A stretch of DNA of 64,000 bases, taken from positions 1,240,001-1,304,000 of the forward strand of contig JASBTZ010000003.1 of NCBI GenBank assembly GCA_030148165.1, in the 5' to 3' direction. Under the pieces are notes generated by a model. It saw only the letters and a program-made list of their open reading frames with translations, was not told the origin of the DNA and ran no database searches. A program made the position numbers and the translations under genes. Position 1 is the first letter of the stretch. The number at the start of each line of letters is the position of its first letter. Below are positions 9,271 through 18,146 of the stretch, one piece after another. The DNA is from Bacteroidota bacterium. Its GTDB lineage: Bacteria; Bacteroidota; Bacteroidia; Flavobacteriales_D; Crocinitomicaceae.

Positions 9271-10201
9271 GAGCGCATTTTATACATTTTTACTTTTCTT
9301 ACTTCTGTATGGATGTAAAAGCGACAAAGTTGCTCGCACATTTAAAACAGAAAACGTTATCATTATTGTTGTTGACGGACCACGTAAAAGCGAAACATGG
9401 GATGAGCCTACGCATCAATATATCCCATTTCAGCACTCGATTCTTGAAGAATGTGTCTACTTTGATTCGTTCTATAATAATGGGCATACCTACACGGTTC
9501 CGGGACATACAGCAATAACAACAGGACATTATGAATGGGTTGACAACACCGGAGCAGAAAGCCCATCTAAGCCTTCTATCTTTCAGCATTGGTTGAAATC
9601 GAGTAATAAGGATAAAACAAAAGCCTGGCTGATAACTAGTAAAGGCAAGTTGGAAGTCCTTGCGAACTGTAAAGATCCCGATTGGAAAAACAAATACCAA
9701 CCCAGTACCGATTGTGGTATCAATGGGTCGGGGACAGGCAGTCGACATGACAGCATCACCGTTCAAAGGGTGCTTGCAGTGCTCGACACTTATCGACCTA
9801 ATTTAATGTTAGTTAATTTCAGAGAACCTGATTTTTCAGGTCACACGGGAGACACGGCTGCATATTTAAATGGCATACAGATGACGGATCAGTACATTCA
9901 ACTCATCTGGGATTATATTCAAGCAGATTCGAGTTATAAAGACAATACAACGCTAATCATCACAAATGACCATGGGCGTCATTTAGATGGAGTTGCAACC
10001 GGATTTAACATGCACGGTGATGGTTGTGACGGCTGTCGCTCCATCAGTTGTCTTATGTATGGACCCGATCTTCACAAAAATAAAATTATCTCAGTTGCTC
10101 ACGAACAGATCGATATACCCGCAACTCTGAATTATTTACTGAGATTACCTTTTCACTATGATGAAGGGCAGATAATGCAGGAGGCCATACTTCCAGAATA
10201 A
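9260..10201 (+). CDS. Alkaline-phosphatase/phosphodiesterase superfamily lipoprotein
   Basis: A 313-residue predicted lipoprotein: signal peptide with lipobox LLYGC (Cys19). The body matches the alkaline phosphatase / nucleotide pyrophosphatase fold: VVDGPRKSET (first metal Asp), TVPGHTAITTG (Thr nucleophile region), NFREPDFSGHTGD (Asp/His), TNDHGRH (Asp-His) and a late NMHGDGC histidine. It probably hydrolyses a phosphoester or phosphodiester on the outer side of a membrane; substrate unknown. The cysteine-rich DGCDGCRSISC stretch near 255 is unusual. It overlaps queD by 11 bases, so the two are co-translated. Confidence 0.8.
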   Translation: MAGKSAFYTFLLFLLLYGCKSDKVARTFKTENVIIIVVDGPRKSETWDEPTHQYIPFQHSILEECVYFDSFYNNGHTYTVPGHTAITTGHYEWVDNTGAESPSKPSIFQHWLKSSNKDKTKAWLITSKGKLEVLANCKDPDWKNKYQPSTDCGINGSGTGSRHDSITVQRVLAVLDTYRPNLMLVNFREPDFSGHTGDTAAYLNGIQMTDQYIQLIWDYIQADSSYKDNTTLIITNDHGRHLDGVATGFNMHGDGCDGCRSISCLMYGPDLHKNKIISVAHEQIDIPATLNYLLRLPFHYDEGQIMQEAILPE

Positions 10202-10203
10202 AT

Positions 10204-10566
10204 CTACTTGACGTAATCCTGTTTATGCACCAGCATATAGCGATCATTATCCAGTTTCAGATATCCTTGATCATAACAGAAATAATAGGTTGAACCTGTT
10301 TTAGTCGTGTAAATGTTTGTGTAGTAATGGAAATTAAATCCTTCTTCCGCCAGAGTAATGCCGTCAATCGTTATCTTTCCTTTCGGATTAAGTTGGCTGA
10401 GAATTCGTCGGTTCTTGCGTAAGATATTATTGATACGTCGGATGTATTTTGTGCTATCCTGATTGAGTCGGTTGTTATATGTATTGCGGCAATAATCAGA
10501 GCAAAATTTCTGATCTCGTCGTCCTAACAATTTCTGTTCGCATTCTTTACACAACCGTTCTTCCAT
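10204..10566 (-). CDS. Small zinc-ribbon protein of unknown function
   Basis: A 120-residue protein with an N-terminal treble-cysteine ribbon, CKEC then CSDYC (about residues 6-26), spaced to bind one zinc. A basic helix-rich stretch (RRINNILRKNRRIL) and a beta-rich C-terminus follow. Similar short proteins are found in Bacteroidota without known function; nucleic-acid binding is only a guess from the basic region. The ATG at 10566 is preferred over an upstream in-frame TTG. It converges on the lipoprotein gene with a two-base gap and is divergent from the Bat operon. Confidence 0.65.
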   Translation of the reverse strand: MEERLCKECEQKLLGRRDQKFCSDYCRNTYNNRLNQDSTKYIRRINNILRKNRRILSQLNPKGKITIDGITLAEEGFNFHYYTNIYTTKTGSTYYFCYDQGYLKLDNDRYMLVHKQDYVK

Positions 10567-10596
10567 ATCCCTGTTTATCAAAGATTAGCAAAACAA

Positions 10597-10614
10597 TGTT
10601 AACATTAATTAACA
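10597..10614. promoter_or_regulatory. Inverted repeat upstream of moxR-bat operon
   Basis: TGTTAA, six bases, TTAACA forms a perfect 6-6-6 inverted repeat in the 106-base divergent region between the zinc-ribbon gene and moxR. It lies about 60 bases before the moxR ATG, a position fitting an operator or activator site. No regulator is known to me for this motif; A/T-rich chance occurrence is possible. Confidence 0.3.
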
Positions 10615-10672
10615 GCAAAATCAAGGGTATCGATTTATCTTTAACAACTTTGCACATTCATTAAATGTACTC

Positions 10673-11698
10673 ATGAGCGACGAAAACCAAAACCAGGGAA
10701 CAAATCCTGCTGAAGCACTTAGAATTCTTAGCGAAAAGATCCAACAAGAAAGTAAGATCATCCAAATACTTCGAGAAGAGGTGTCTAAAGTGATCGTTGG
10801 ACAGAAATATATGATGGATCGTTTGTTAATTGCCTTACTGGCTGACGGTCACGTACTGTTGGAAGGGGTGCCCGGACTAGCAAAAACGCTTGCCATTAAG
10901 ACCCTTTCCGATGCCATCGATGTTGATTTCAGTAGAATTCAGTTTACGCCGGATCTACTTCCGGCAGATGTCACGGGAACCTTGATCTACAATCAAAAAA
11001 GTGAAGAATTTACGGTAAAGAAAGGACCTATTTTTTCAAATTTCATTCTTGCCGATGAGATCAACCGTGCTCCGGCAAAGGTGCAAAGTGCATTGTTGGA
11101 AGCTATGCAGGAACGACAAATAACCATTGGAGATGAAACCTATATTTTGCCGAAGCCATTTTTGGTCTTAGCAACACAGAACCCAATTGAGCAGGAAGGA
11201 ACGTATCCACTACCGGAAGCTCAGGTTGATCGTTTTATGTTGAAGGTATTTTTAGGCTATCCCAACAAGGAGGAAGAAAGACAGATCATTCGTGCTAACG
11301 TCAGTAAAGAAGGGCTTCCCACAGCAAAGCATGTAGTTACTTCTGAAGATATTTTAAGGAGTCGTGATCTAGTGAGACAGGTATACCTCGATGAAAAGAT
11401 CGAACAATATATAGTTGACCTGGTATATGCAACCAGAAGACCGGATACTTACGGACTAGGCTTCTTATCACCAATGATTTCTGTGGGTTGCTCACCTCGA
11501 GCAAGCATTAATATGGCTTTGGCCGGTAAGGCTCACGCTTTTCTGCAGGGACGGGCCTTTGTGATTCCGGAAGATATTCGGGAAGTTGCATCAGATGTCA
11601 TGCGTCATCGTCTGGGATTAACCTATGAAGCCGAGGCGGAAAATATTTCCGCATCAGATATCGTCGAGAAAATTTTAAATAAGGTTGAGGTACCTTAA
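10673..11698 (+). CDS. MoxR-family AAA+ ATPase
   Basis: A 341-residue AAA+ chaperone-like ATPase heading the Bat operon. Walker A GVPGLAKT at 65-72, Walker B FILADEINRAP near 122-132, sensor 1 LATQNP and the arginine-finger region EAQVDRFML are visible. Family members work with VWA-domain proteins to assemble or activate metal-dependent or envelope complexes. It is followed by a DUF58 gene after 11 bases. The start is a clear ATG; upstream CAACTTTG is one base off the TAnnTTTG -7 consensus. Confidence 0.95.
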   Translation: MSDENQNQGTNPAEALRILSEKIQQESKIIQILREEVSKVIVGQKYMMDRLLIALLADGHVLLEGVPGLAKTLAIKTLSDAIDVDFSRIQFTPDLLPADVTGTLIYNQKSEEFTVKKGPIFSNFILADEINRAPAKVQSALLEAMQERQITIGDETYILPKPFLVLATQNPIEQEGTYPLPEAQVDRFMLKVFLGYPNKEEERQIIRANVSKEGLPTAKHVVTSEDILRSRDLVRQVYLDEKIEQYIVDLVYATRRPDTYGLGFLSPMISVGCSPRASINMALAGKAHAFLQGRAFVIPEDIREVASDVMRHRLGLTYEAEAENISASDIVEKILNKVEVP

Positions 11699-11709
11699 AA
11701 CCAACCCGT

Positions 11710-12576
11710 TTGGAAACGAAAGAACTTCTCAAAAAAATTCGCCGCCTGGAGATAAAAACCAAGGGGCTCACTAAGCACATCTTTTCAGGTGAGTATCATT
11801 CGGCATTTAAAGGTCGTGGAATGGCTTTTAGTGAGGTTCGTGATTACCATTTTGGCGATGAAGTTCGAACCATCGATTGGAATGTGACTGCTCGGTTTAA
11901 TGAACCTTACGTGAAAGTTTTCGATGAGGAACGTGAATTAACAGTCATGCTCATCATCGATGTCTCGGGTTCTGAAGAATTCGGAACAACGGAAAAAACG
12001 AAAAAAGACATCGCACTTGAGATTGCTGCAATTCTTTCCTTCAGTGCGATTAGCAATAACGACAAGGTTGGTGCAATCTTTGTCAGTGATCAAGTAGAGA
12101 AATACATACCACCGGAAAAGGGCAAAAAACATGCATTGATCATCCTGCGTGAATTGATCGAACTAAAACCAAAAAGTAAAGGAACGAACATCGCAGAAGG
12201 ATTAAAGTTCTTCAGGAATACACAGAAAAAGAGAAGCATCTCCTTTGTCATCAGCGATTTCATGGATGATCATGATTTTTTCGAGGGTCTAAAAGTATCC
12301 CGAAAGAAACACGATGTTGTAGCGATAAGACTTCTGGATAAAGCTGAAGAAGAACTTCCCAATATGGGAATCATTCAACTGTATAATGCAGAAACGGGTG
12401 AGACAACCTGGGTTAATTCGAACAGCGCGTCTGCTAAAGAATTACACAAAACCCAATTCGAGAAGTTCGAGAAATCGCTTCAAAAGGAATTTATGCGGGG
12501 AGGTATCGATTACGTCTCTGTTGCTACTGATGAAGATTATATCAAGCCCTTGATCAAATTATTCCAAAATCGATGA
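11710..12576 (+). CDS. DUF58 domain (VWA-like) protein
   Basis: A 288-residue DUF58 protein that pairs with MoxR. DUF58 signature YHSAFKGRGMAFSEVRDY and RTIDWNVTAR (53-62) are present, followed by a VWA-like fold with DVSGSEEFG near 84. The start is a TTG at 11710: a stop at 11686 closes the frame upstream, no ATG lies between, and the METKELLKKIRRLEIKT N-terminus is as in other Bacteroidota homologues. It overlaps the next gene by four bases (ATGA). Role in the Bat complex is inferred from conserved order. Confidence 0.92.
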   Translation: METKELLKKIRRLEIKTKGLTKHIFSGEYHSAFKGRGMAFSEVRDYHFGDEVRTIDWNVTARFNEPYVKVFDEERELTVMLIIDVSGSEEFGTTEKTKKDIALEIAAILSFSAISNNDKVGAIFVSDQVEKYIPPEKGKKHALIILRELIELKPKSKGTNIAEGLKFFRNTQKKRSISFVISDFMDDHDFFEGLKVSRKKHDVVAIRLLDKAEEELPNMGIIQLYNAETGETTWVNSNSASAKELHKTQFEKFEKSLQKEFMRGGIDYVSVATDEDYIKPLIKLFQNR

Positions 12577-13526
12577 GGAGTTTCATTCTCCATATCATTT
12601 TTATCCTCATTGGATTCACGGGATTATCGCAGAAATTGTCTGCTCATGTTTCCAATGAGAAAATACTTGTAGGTGAGCAAACGACCTTAACGTATCGGGT
12701 TACCACATCAAAATCAGATTCGATCAATTTTGAACCTCAGCGTGATGAAATATTGTCTAGGTTGATTACTAGTGATGCATTGAACAAAGAAGGAACGGCA
12801 TTCGAAATAATTGTAGCATTCGAAGACACCGTCGTCCTTAAAGGATCTAAACAACAATGGACGGGTAAATACGTCGTTACGGCCTGGGATAGTGGTCTGT
12901 TTCTTTTACCTGGCCCCAATATTATCATTAGCGATTCTACAATGACGTTTGATGACCTCGTTATTGATTGTCGACTGACGGCTCAAAAAAAAGGTGTAGA
13001 TCTATACGATATTAGAGAGAACTATGCTGAGATTCCAGGAGAACCCTTTGATTTTGTAAAATTCATTAAGACAAATTGGTGGTGGATACTACTTATTCTA
13101 ATAGCTCTTATTGGCGGATTTTTTTATCTGAAACGACGAGGGGTCGAAGAAGAGGAAGAGGTAGAGAAAATCTCTCTAAAAAAACGAACATTAATCGCTA
13201 TCGAAGCTCTTGAAAATGAAAAAATGTGGGAAAGAGATAAACTCAAGGAACACTTCATTGAGTTATCATACATCCTGCGTTCATACCTAACTGCGCGTTA
13301 TGGCATTTCATTTCTGGAACGAACGACATTTCAGAGTAAACGAATTCTAAGCGATAAGGGATTGGAAGATGATACTATTGACGTGATCATAAGAATTCTG
13401 TCACGTTCAGATATGGTGAAGTTTGCCAAGTCAAAACCGGACGTTGTTGAAATATTGAAGATTTCAGCGATGGCCAAACAAATAATTGCTGAAACAAGTC
13501 CACTGGATATAGAAGATGCTGACTAA
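12573..13526 (+). CDS. Bat-operon membrane protein (DUF4381-like)
   Basis: A 317-residue protein with signal peptide, a periplasmic beta-domain (about 20-160), one TM helix (WWWILLILIALIGGFFYL, about 170-188) and a cytoplasmic helical part (HFIELSYILRSYLTARYG) typical of the protein coded between DUF58 and BatA in Bacteroidetes. The domain resembles a shortened BatD. It overlaps DUF58 by four bases and batA by 11, so it is an integral part of the operon. Function beyond the Bat complex is unknown. Confidence 0.75.
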   Translation: MRSFILHIIFILIGFTGLSQKLSAHVSNEKILVGEQTTLTYRVTTSKSDSINFEPQRDEILSRLITSDALNKEGTAFEIIVAFEDTVVLKGSKQQWTGKYVVTAWDSGLFLLPGPNIIISDSTMTFDDLVIDCRLTAQKKGVDLYDIRENYAEIPGEPFDFVKFIKTNWWWILLILIALIGGFFYLKRRGVEEEEEVEKISLKKRTLIAIEALENEKMWERDKLKEHFIELSYILRSYLTARYGISFLERTTFQSKRILSDKGLEDDTIDVIIRILSRSDMVKFAKSKPDVVEILKISAMAKQIIAETSPLDIEDAD

Positions 13527-14547
13527 TTGGAACATACGATTCTGGGAATACGAATTCTTTGCGGAGGGATGGCTTTGGCTGCTCCTCGTGGTTCCTGTTG
13601 TATTGTTTATTCTTTATCGTAGAGATCGAAGAAGCAGTGGGCAGGCCAAGTATACCAGAAGCGTGACAGATCAACGAAAGATAGGCGCTACATGGGTTCT
13701 TAGATTACGCGAAGCGATCATTCTGAGTTATGGATTCATTCTGGTTATGCTGATCTTTGCTATGGCTAAACCCTTTCATTGGTCGATGTATGAGGATCAT
13801 CATAAGGAATATAAAGATGGTATAGACATCATAATTACTATGGACGTATCGGGATCCATGCTTGCACAGGATTTTAAACCGAATCGATTAGAGGCATCCA
13901 AAAAAGTGGCAAAGGAATTTGTAGATGGTAGAAAAGGTGACCGAATCGGACTGGTAGCTTATGCAGGTGAAGCATTCACTGCTTGTCCTCCCACCCTGGA
14001 TTACACTATTCTAAAGAAACAAATCGACGCAATTAATGGTGATTACATCATTGGCGGAACAGCTATTGGCGTTGGACTCGGAACTGCCGTCACACGTTTG
14101 AGAAGCGACACATTAGCATCCAAAGTGATCATCTTACTTACAGATGGAGTTGATGGCGGTGGCGATATCACGCCGATGATGGCGGCGGAATTGGCTCGCT
14201 CTAAAAATATACGGGTATATACCATCGGTGTAGGTAGTACCGGACAAGCATCAACAATGGTCCAATCTCCCTTCGGACCGATCTTCCAGTCAGCGGATGT
14301 TGAAATCGATGAAGTTACCCTTAAGAAGATTGCAGATCGCACGGGTGGTCAATACTTCCGTGCAACGGATGAGAAAAGTCTCAAGAAGATTTATGAAGAG
14401 ATCGAAAAGCTGGAAAAACGTAAGATGGAAGATGAACATTTCAAGTCGGAACCACCTCCTAATCCAACTGCCTTTTTAAACTGGGCTTTTGTCCTAACAC
14501 TATTAACATGGGCCCTGAATTATAGTCTATTCAAGCAGAATGAGTGA
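13516..14547 (+). CDS. batA: BatA, VWA-domain membrane protein
   Basis: A 343-residue protein with two N-terminal TM helices (about 20-33 and 68-84), a periplasm- or cytoplasm-facing VWA domain with intact MIDAS DVSGS at 110-114 plus GGTAIG and LTDGVDGG metal-site blocks, and a C-terminal TM helix. BatA belongs to the aerotolerance (Bat) complex known from Bacteroides and Leptospira. It overlaps batB by eight bases, so translation is coupled. Confidence 0.93.
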   Translation: MLTNWNIRFWEYEFFAEGWLWLLLVVPVVLFILYRRDRRSSGQAKYTRSVTDQRKIGATWVLRLREAIILSYGFILVMLIFAMAKPFHWSMYEDHHKEYKDGIDIIITMDVSGSMLAQDFKPNRLEASKKVAKEFVDGRKGDRIGLVAYAGEAFTACPPTLDYTILKKQIDAINGDYIIGGTAIGVGLGTAVTRLRSDTLASKVIILLTDGVDGGGDITPMMAAELARSKNIRVYTIGVGSTGQASTMVQSPFGPIFQSADVEIDEVTLKKIADRTGGQYFRATDEKSLKKIYEEIEKLEKRKMEDEHFKSEPPPNPTAFLNWAFVLTLLTWALNYSLFKQNE

Positions 14548-15694
14548 TTCAAGGATGACATATCGTATTGGTTCGATTGCTCTAAGCATCATTGCCTGGG
14601 AGTTCATTTTTTGGGTGCTGTTCTATTTCATTACAAATGCGTTAGGATTTTTTAGTGACTCAGGCGCCAGCGAGAAATTCATGTTCAAGTCGCCAGAGAA
14701 CCTTAAGTATCTGTTCATTTTAATTCCTATCGCAGGCTTGTTCTTCTACAACCTATGGAAATACAATCAGATGCTCGAATCCAAATCTTCCCGGATTGCA
14801 CAGTCATTTTTAACATCCGCTTCGAGTTTCAACGCATTTGTAAAATTTTTCCTTTTTAGAAATGCATTTGTTTTTCTGATTCTTACGCTGGCACAGCCAG
14901 TTTTTGGTACGAGAAAGATATCGGGCACTTCAGAATCGTTGGAGCTGGTTGTTTGTCTCGACATTTCCAATTCTATGAATGTTCGTGATATAAGCGATGA
15001 ACATAGCAGACTGGACATTTCGAAACGAGCACTGGTTCAGCTCGTCAATAATCTTCACGGTGAAAGATTAGGAATTTGTCTGTTCGCAAATAGCGCCTTC
15101 GTACAACTACCGGTAACCCGAGACTACGGAGCGGCAAAACTGTTTATTAATGAGATCGAAACAAATATGATCTCCAGTCAGGGAACGAATATCGATGATG
15201 CACTGAAGACAGCTTTGAGTATGTTTTCAGAGGATGCAAAAACGGCAAAGGGAATAATTGTAGTAACTGATGGTGAAAATCATGAAAATGATCCCACAGA
15301 GGTGCTGAATAAAATAAAAGAAGAGAAAGTACAGCTCAGTATTTTGGGAATAGGGACAGTAAATGGTGGGTTAATTCCCAAGGACCCGCATCGACCGGAA
15401 TTGGGCTATAAGAAATCGGCAACGGGCAGATCTGTCGTTTCTAAGTTGAATGACCGTTTCATAAAAAATCTGGCGGCAAAGGGAGGTGGATATGCTAATA
15501 TCACATCCAGTGAATTCCCGGATCTTTCAGCTTTATTAACACAAATTAACCACATGAAACGGACTAAAATTGATAATTTAGACTTTGATATTCAGAAGGA
15601 ACAATATCAAATAACGTTGTTCATTTCTGTACTATTTTGGTTGATTTACTTGATTTGGACAAAAAACCTGTTCGGTCGTAAGTCGTTGGAATGA
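14540..15694 (+). CDS. batB: BatB, VWA-domain membrane protein
   Basis: A 384-residue VWA protein, paralogous to BatA. TM helices occur near 12-32 and 57-72 and at 103-120; the MIDAS reads DISNS at 131-135 with a matching SSQGTNIDDAL and VTDGENHEND. A last TM helix is at the C-terminus. The N-terminus is longer than in many BatB proteins (an additional pair of helices). It ends in ATGATGA so that batC starts on its stop codon. Confidence 0.92.
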   Translation: MSDSRMTYRIGSIALSIIAWEFIFWVLFYFITNALGFFSDSGASEKFMFKSPENLKYLFILIPIAGLFFYNLWKYNQMLESKSSRIAQSFLTSASSFNAFVKFFLFRNAFVFLILTLAQPVFGTRKISGTSESLELVVCLDISNSMNVRDISDEHSRLDISKRALVQLVNNLHGERLGICLFANSAFVQLPVTRDYGAAKLFINEIETNMISSQGTNIDDALKTALSMFSEDAKTAKGIIVVTDGENHENDPTEVLNKIKEEKVQLSILGIGTVNGGLIPKDPHRPELGYKKSATGRSVVSKLNDRFIKNLAAKGGGYANITSSEFPDLSALLTQINHMKRTKIDNLDFDIQKEQYQITLFISVLFWLIYLIWTKNLFGRKSLE

Positions 15695-16443
15695 TGAAGT
15701 TGTTGTTATACATAGGATTTATATGCTTGTGCTCCGGTGTTTACGGGCAGGATGATTGGCGTGATTCGCTGAGTGTGGCAAGAAGTGCTTACAAATCCGG
15801 TGACTATCATAAAGCGATGCGCTATTATGAATCTGCACAGAAAAAAGCTCCTGAAGATGTTGATTTGTCAGATGAAATTGGACAATCAGCTTATAAAGCT
15901 CGTGAGTTTGAAAAGGCTGAAAAGGTATATCAGCAGTCAGGAAACTCAAAACAAAGTTCTTCGGAGAAAGCCGACAACTATCATAATCTGGGAAATAGCC
16001 GAATGAAAAAGAAGGACTATTCAGGTGCCGTTGAAGCATACAAGGAATCCTTGAGAAACAATCCTGACGACGAGGAGACCAGATATAATCTTTCGGAAGC
16101 GATCCGTAAAATGAAAGATCAGCAACAAAAGCAAAATCAACAACAGCAGAATCAACAGCAAAACCAGCAGCAAAATCAACAACAAAACCAACAGGGGCAG
16201 CAAAATCAACAACAGAATCAACAACAGAATCAACAGGGGCAGCAAGGTCAGCAGAATCAACAGAATCAACAGCAAGGTCAGCAGAACAATTCGAATCAGG
16301 AAGGCGGAAATCAGGGGCAATTATCCAACAAAACAGTTGATAAGATGCTCGATGAGCTGATGAAGAAAGAAGCTGATACGAAGAGACGCATGTCTGGGTA
16401 CGGTAAAGGAAATGAAGCCCCGAAATCTGGAAAAGACTGGTAA
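15691..16443 (+). CDS. batC: BatC, TPR protein with Q/N-rich tail
   Basis: A 250-residue secreted or periplasmic protein: signal peptide (to about 20), three TPR repeats (SAYKSGDYHKAMRYYESAQ, KAREFEKAEKVYQQ, NSRMKKKDYSGAVEAYKES) and from about 144 to 212 an almost pure Gln/Asn/Gly tract. The tail ends with a short conserved DKMLDELMKKEADTKRRM helix typical for BatC. TPRs should mediate contacts inside the Bat complex. The Q/N tract is a codon-level repeat and could vary in length between strains. Confidence 0.88.
   Translation: MMKLLLYIGFICLCSGVYGQDDWRDSLSVARSAYKSGDYHKAMRYYESAQKKAPEDVDLSDEIGQSAYKAREFEKAEKVYQQSGNSKQSSSEKADNYHNLGNSRMKKKDYSGAVEAYKESLRNNPDDEETRYNLSEAIRKMKDQQQKQNQQQQNQQQNQQQNQQQNQQGQQNQQQNQQQNQQGQQGQQNQQNQQQGQQNNSNQEGGNQGQLSNKTVDKMLDELMKKEADTKRRMSGYGKGNEAPKSGKDW
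16123..16320 (+). repeat. Q/N-coding trinucleotide-rich repeat within batC
   Basis: The tract is built from CAA, CAG, AAT and GGG/GGT codons in near-repeats such as CAACAGAATCAACAG. It encodes about 68 residues of Gln and Asn with few Gly/Ser. Because all units are multiples of three, slippage would change length without a frameshift. Confidence 0.85.
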
Positions 16444-18146
16444 TGATGAGATTGACATTGGCATATCTTTTTCTTCTAACCTCCCTCCTGGCTTACAGTC
16501 AGAAAGAGAAGGTAGAACTGAGTATATCTCCCGATGCTTTTGAAATAGGCGAAGTTTTCACAATTACCGTTACATCCACTGTACAAGGCGCTCTTGAGAT
16601 AGAGAATCTACCCTCATCATATGTTCAGGATTACAGCATTAGTCAGGGAAGCACACGAGAAGTAGATTATAATTCAGGTGTTGTTACAACTCTCTATTAC
16701 ACCTCGTATTCCGGAATAATCACTAAATCTGGTGATTACACTATAGGACCGGCCTGGGTAAAAGCAGGCAACAAAAGTTATGGATCAAATAAGGTTGATG
16801 TAAAGGTCAGTAAAAAGGTGAGTATGAATTCCGGTAACGTGACTGCACAACAGTTAAATGATCCGGCCTTTGGTGTTATTGAATGTAACAAACGAGAAAT
16901 TTATGAGGGTGAGCCATTGCTGCTATCAGCGAAGATCTATTCTTATTACGACCCGAGTCATATTAGTAGTTACCAAAGCTATCACATCAATGGCACTATC
17001 ATCAAGAATCCCATTGGTAATTCCAACAATATTAAAGTTACGGACGAACGTTTCAAAGGAAAACAACTGAAGGCTTTCAGTTATGATAAGAATGTTATTT
17101 TTCCTGATGTTGTGGGGAATTTTCAAATCGATCCGTTCAAACTGAATTTACATCAGGGTTATAAATCCTTTCCGATTACATCTTCCGGTCTAGTAGTCAA
17201 GGTTAAACCGCTGCCGGCAAATCCTCCTAAAGACTTTATTGGAGGTGTTGGAAGTTTTAATGTTGAACGTCTCATCGATGACACAGCTATTGTACAGGGA
17301 GAAGTTTTCAAGTTGATTCTCACAGTTGAAGGAACCGGTAATCTTCAGAATTTAGAAGTTCCGGATCTGATCTTGCCAAAAGGATTCGTGGTTTATGGTG
17401 ATCCCACGGTAACGGAAAATTTTGTAATAACTGCAAATGGTGCCGATGGATCTGTCGATTATGAATATAATATTCAGGCAACGAATTTTGGGAATCATTC
17501 CATACCGGGTACGTCTATTTCATATTTCGACCCGGAAAAGGAAAAGTACATTCGAGTTCTTTCTGACGAAGTAGAGATCAGCATTGAGAAGGATAAAAAA
17601 TTTCAGGAACAGTTAGACAAACAGCATAAACAGATCGAAACCGAAATGATCGTTCATAACGCCGATATTCGGAATAAAGTGGAGCGCATTGAGCATGGTA
17701 CATTATTCGGTACCGTAGGATACTGGTCAGGAGTAGGATTACCCGTTGCAGCAGCAATGTTCTTTTTATTCTTTGCCCGTACTAAAAAACGCAATGAAGA
17801 AGAAGTCCGCGTAAAAGCTGAGCAGAAAAATAGAAAAGGAGAATTGGAAAACGCATTGAAAGAATTGGATACCATAGATTCTTCAGATACATCAGCCTTC
17901 TTTTCGAAAATTGAACAAAATTTACAGTTGATGATGTCCTTACTCGATCATGATCAAGAGATAAAACACTATTCCAAATCCGAAATTGTAGAGAGAATTA
18001 GTCACGAAGGAGGTAATGCAGATAGGATTAAAGAGATTTTGCAATTAAGTGAAAACCTTAGATATGGTTTTGGTGTTGGGGAATCGATGGATACGGAAGC
18101 TATTCGAAAAGATACGATTGATGTAATCCGATCAATTGTCAGATGA
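16443..18146 (+). CDS. batD: BatD, BatD/oxygen-tolerance family protein
   Basis: A 567-residue protein: signal peptide (to about 19), repeated Ig-like beta domains over about 20-390 (for example IGEVFTITVTS and QGEVFKLILTVEGTGNLQNL), one TM helix near 426-447 (GYWSGVGLPVAAAMFFLFF) and a cytoplasmic helical tail. This is the BatD architecture. It begins one base inside the batC stop and ends four bases inside batE. Role: envelope part of the Bat complex; molecular activity unknown for the family. Confidence 0.9.
   Translation: MMRLTLAYLFLLTSLLAYSQKEKVELSISPDAFEIGEVFTITVTSTVQGALEIENLPSSYVQDYSISQGSTREVDYNSGVVTTLYYTSYSGIITKSGDYTIGPAWVKAGNKSYGSNKVDVKVSKKVSMNSGNVTAQQLNDPAFGVIECNKREIYEGEPLLLSAKIYSYYDPSHISSYQSYHINGTIIKNPIGNSNNIKVTDERFKGKQLKAFSYDKNVIFPDVVGNFQIDPFKLNLHQGYKSFPITSSGLVVKVKPLPANPPKDFIGGVGSFNVERLIDDTAIVQGEVFKLILTVEGTGNLQNLEVPDLILPKGFVVYGDPTVTENFVITANGADGSVDYEYNIQATNFGNHSIPGTSISYFDPEKEKYIRVLSDEVEISIEKDKKFQEQLDKQHKQIETEMIVHNADIRNKVERIEHGTLFGTVGYWSGVGLPVAAAMFFLFFARTKKRNEEEVRVKAEQKNRKGELENALKELDTIDSSDTSAFFSKIEQNLQLMMSLLDHDQEIKHYSKSEIVERISHEGGNADRIKEILQLSENLRYGFGVGESMDTEAIRKDTIDVIRSIVR

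Noticed and set aside
9299-9766. 155-codon minus-strand ORF opposite the phosphodiesterase lipoprotein
   Set aside because: Composition is atypical and the plus-strand gene has clear active-site motifs.
16021-16320. Minus-strand ORF rich in Leu/Ile across the batC repeat
   Set aside because: It is the antisense of the CAA/CAG/AAT repeat, which automatically reads as Leu/Ile/Val codons; no start context or homology.
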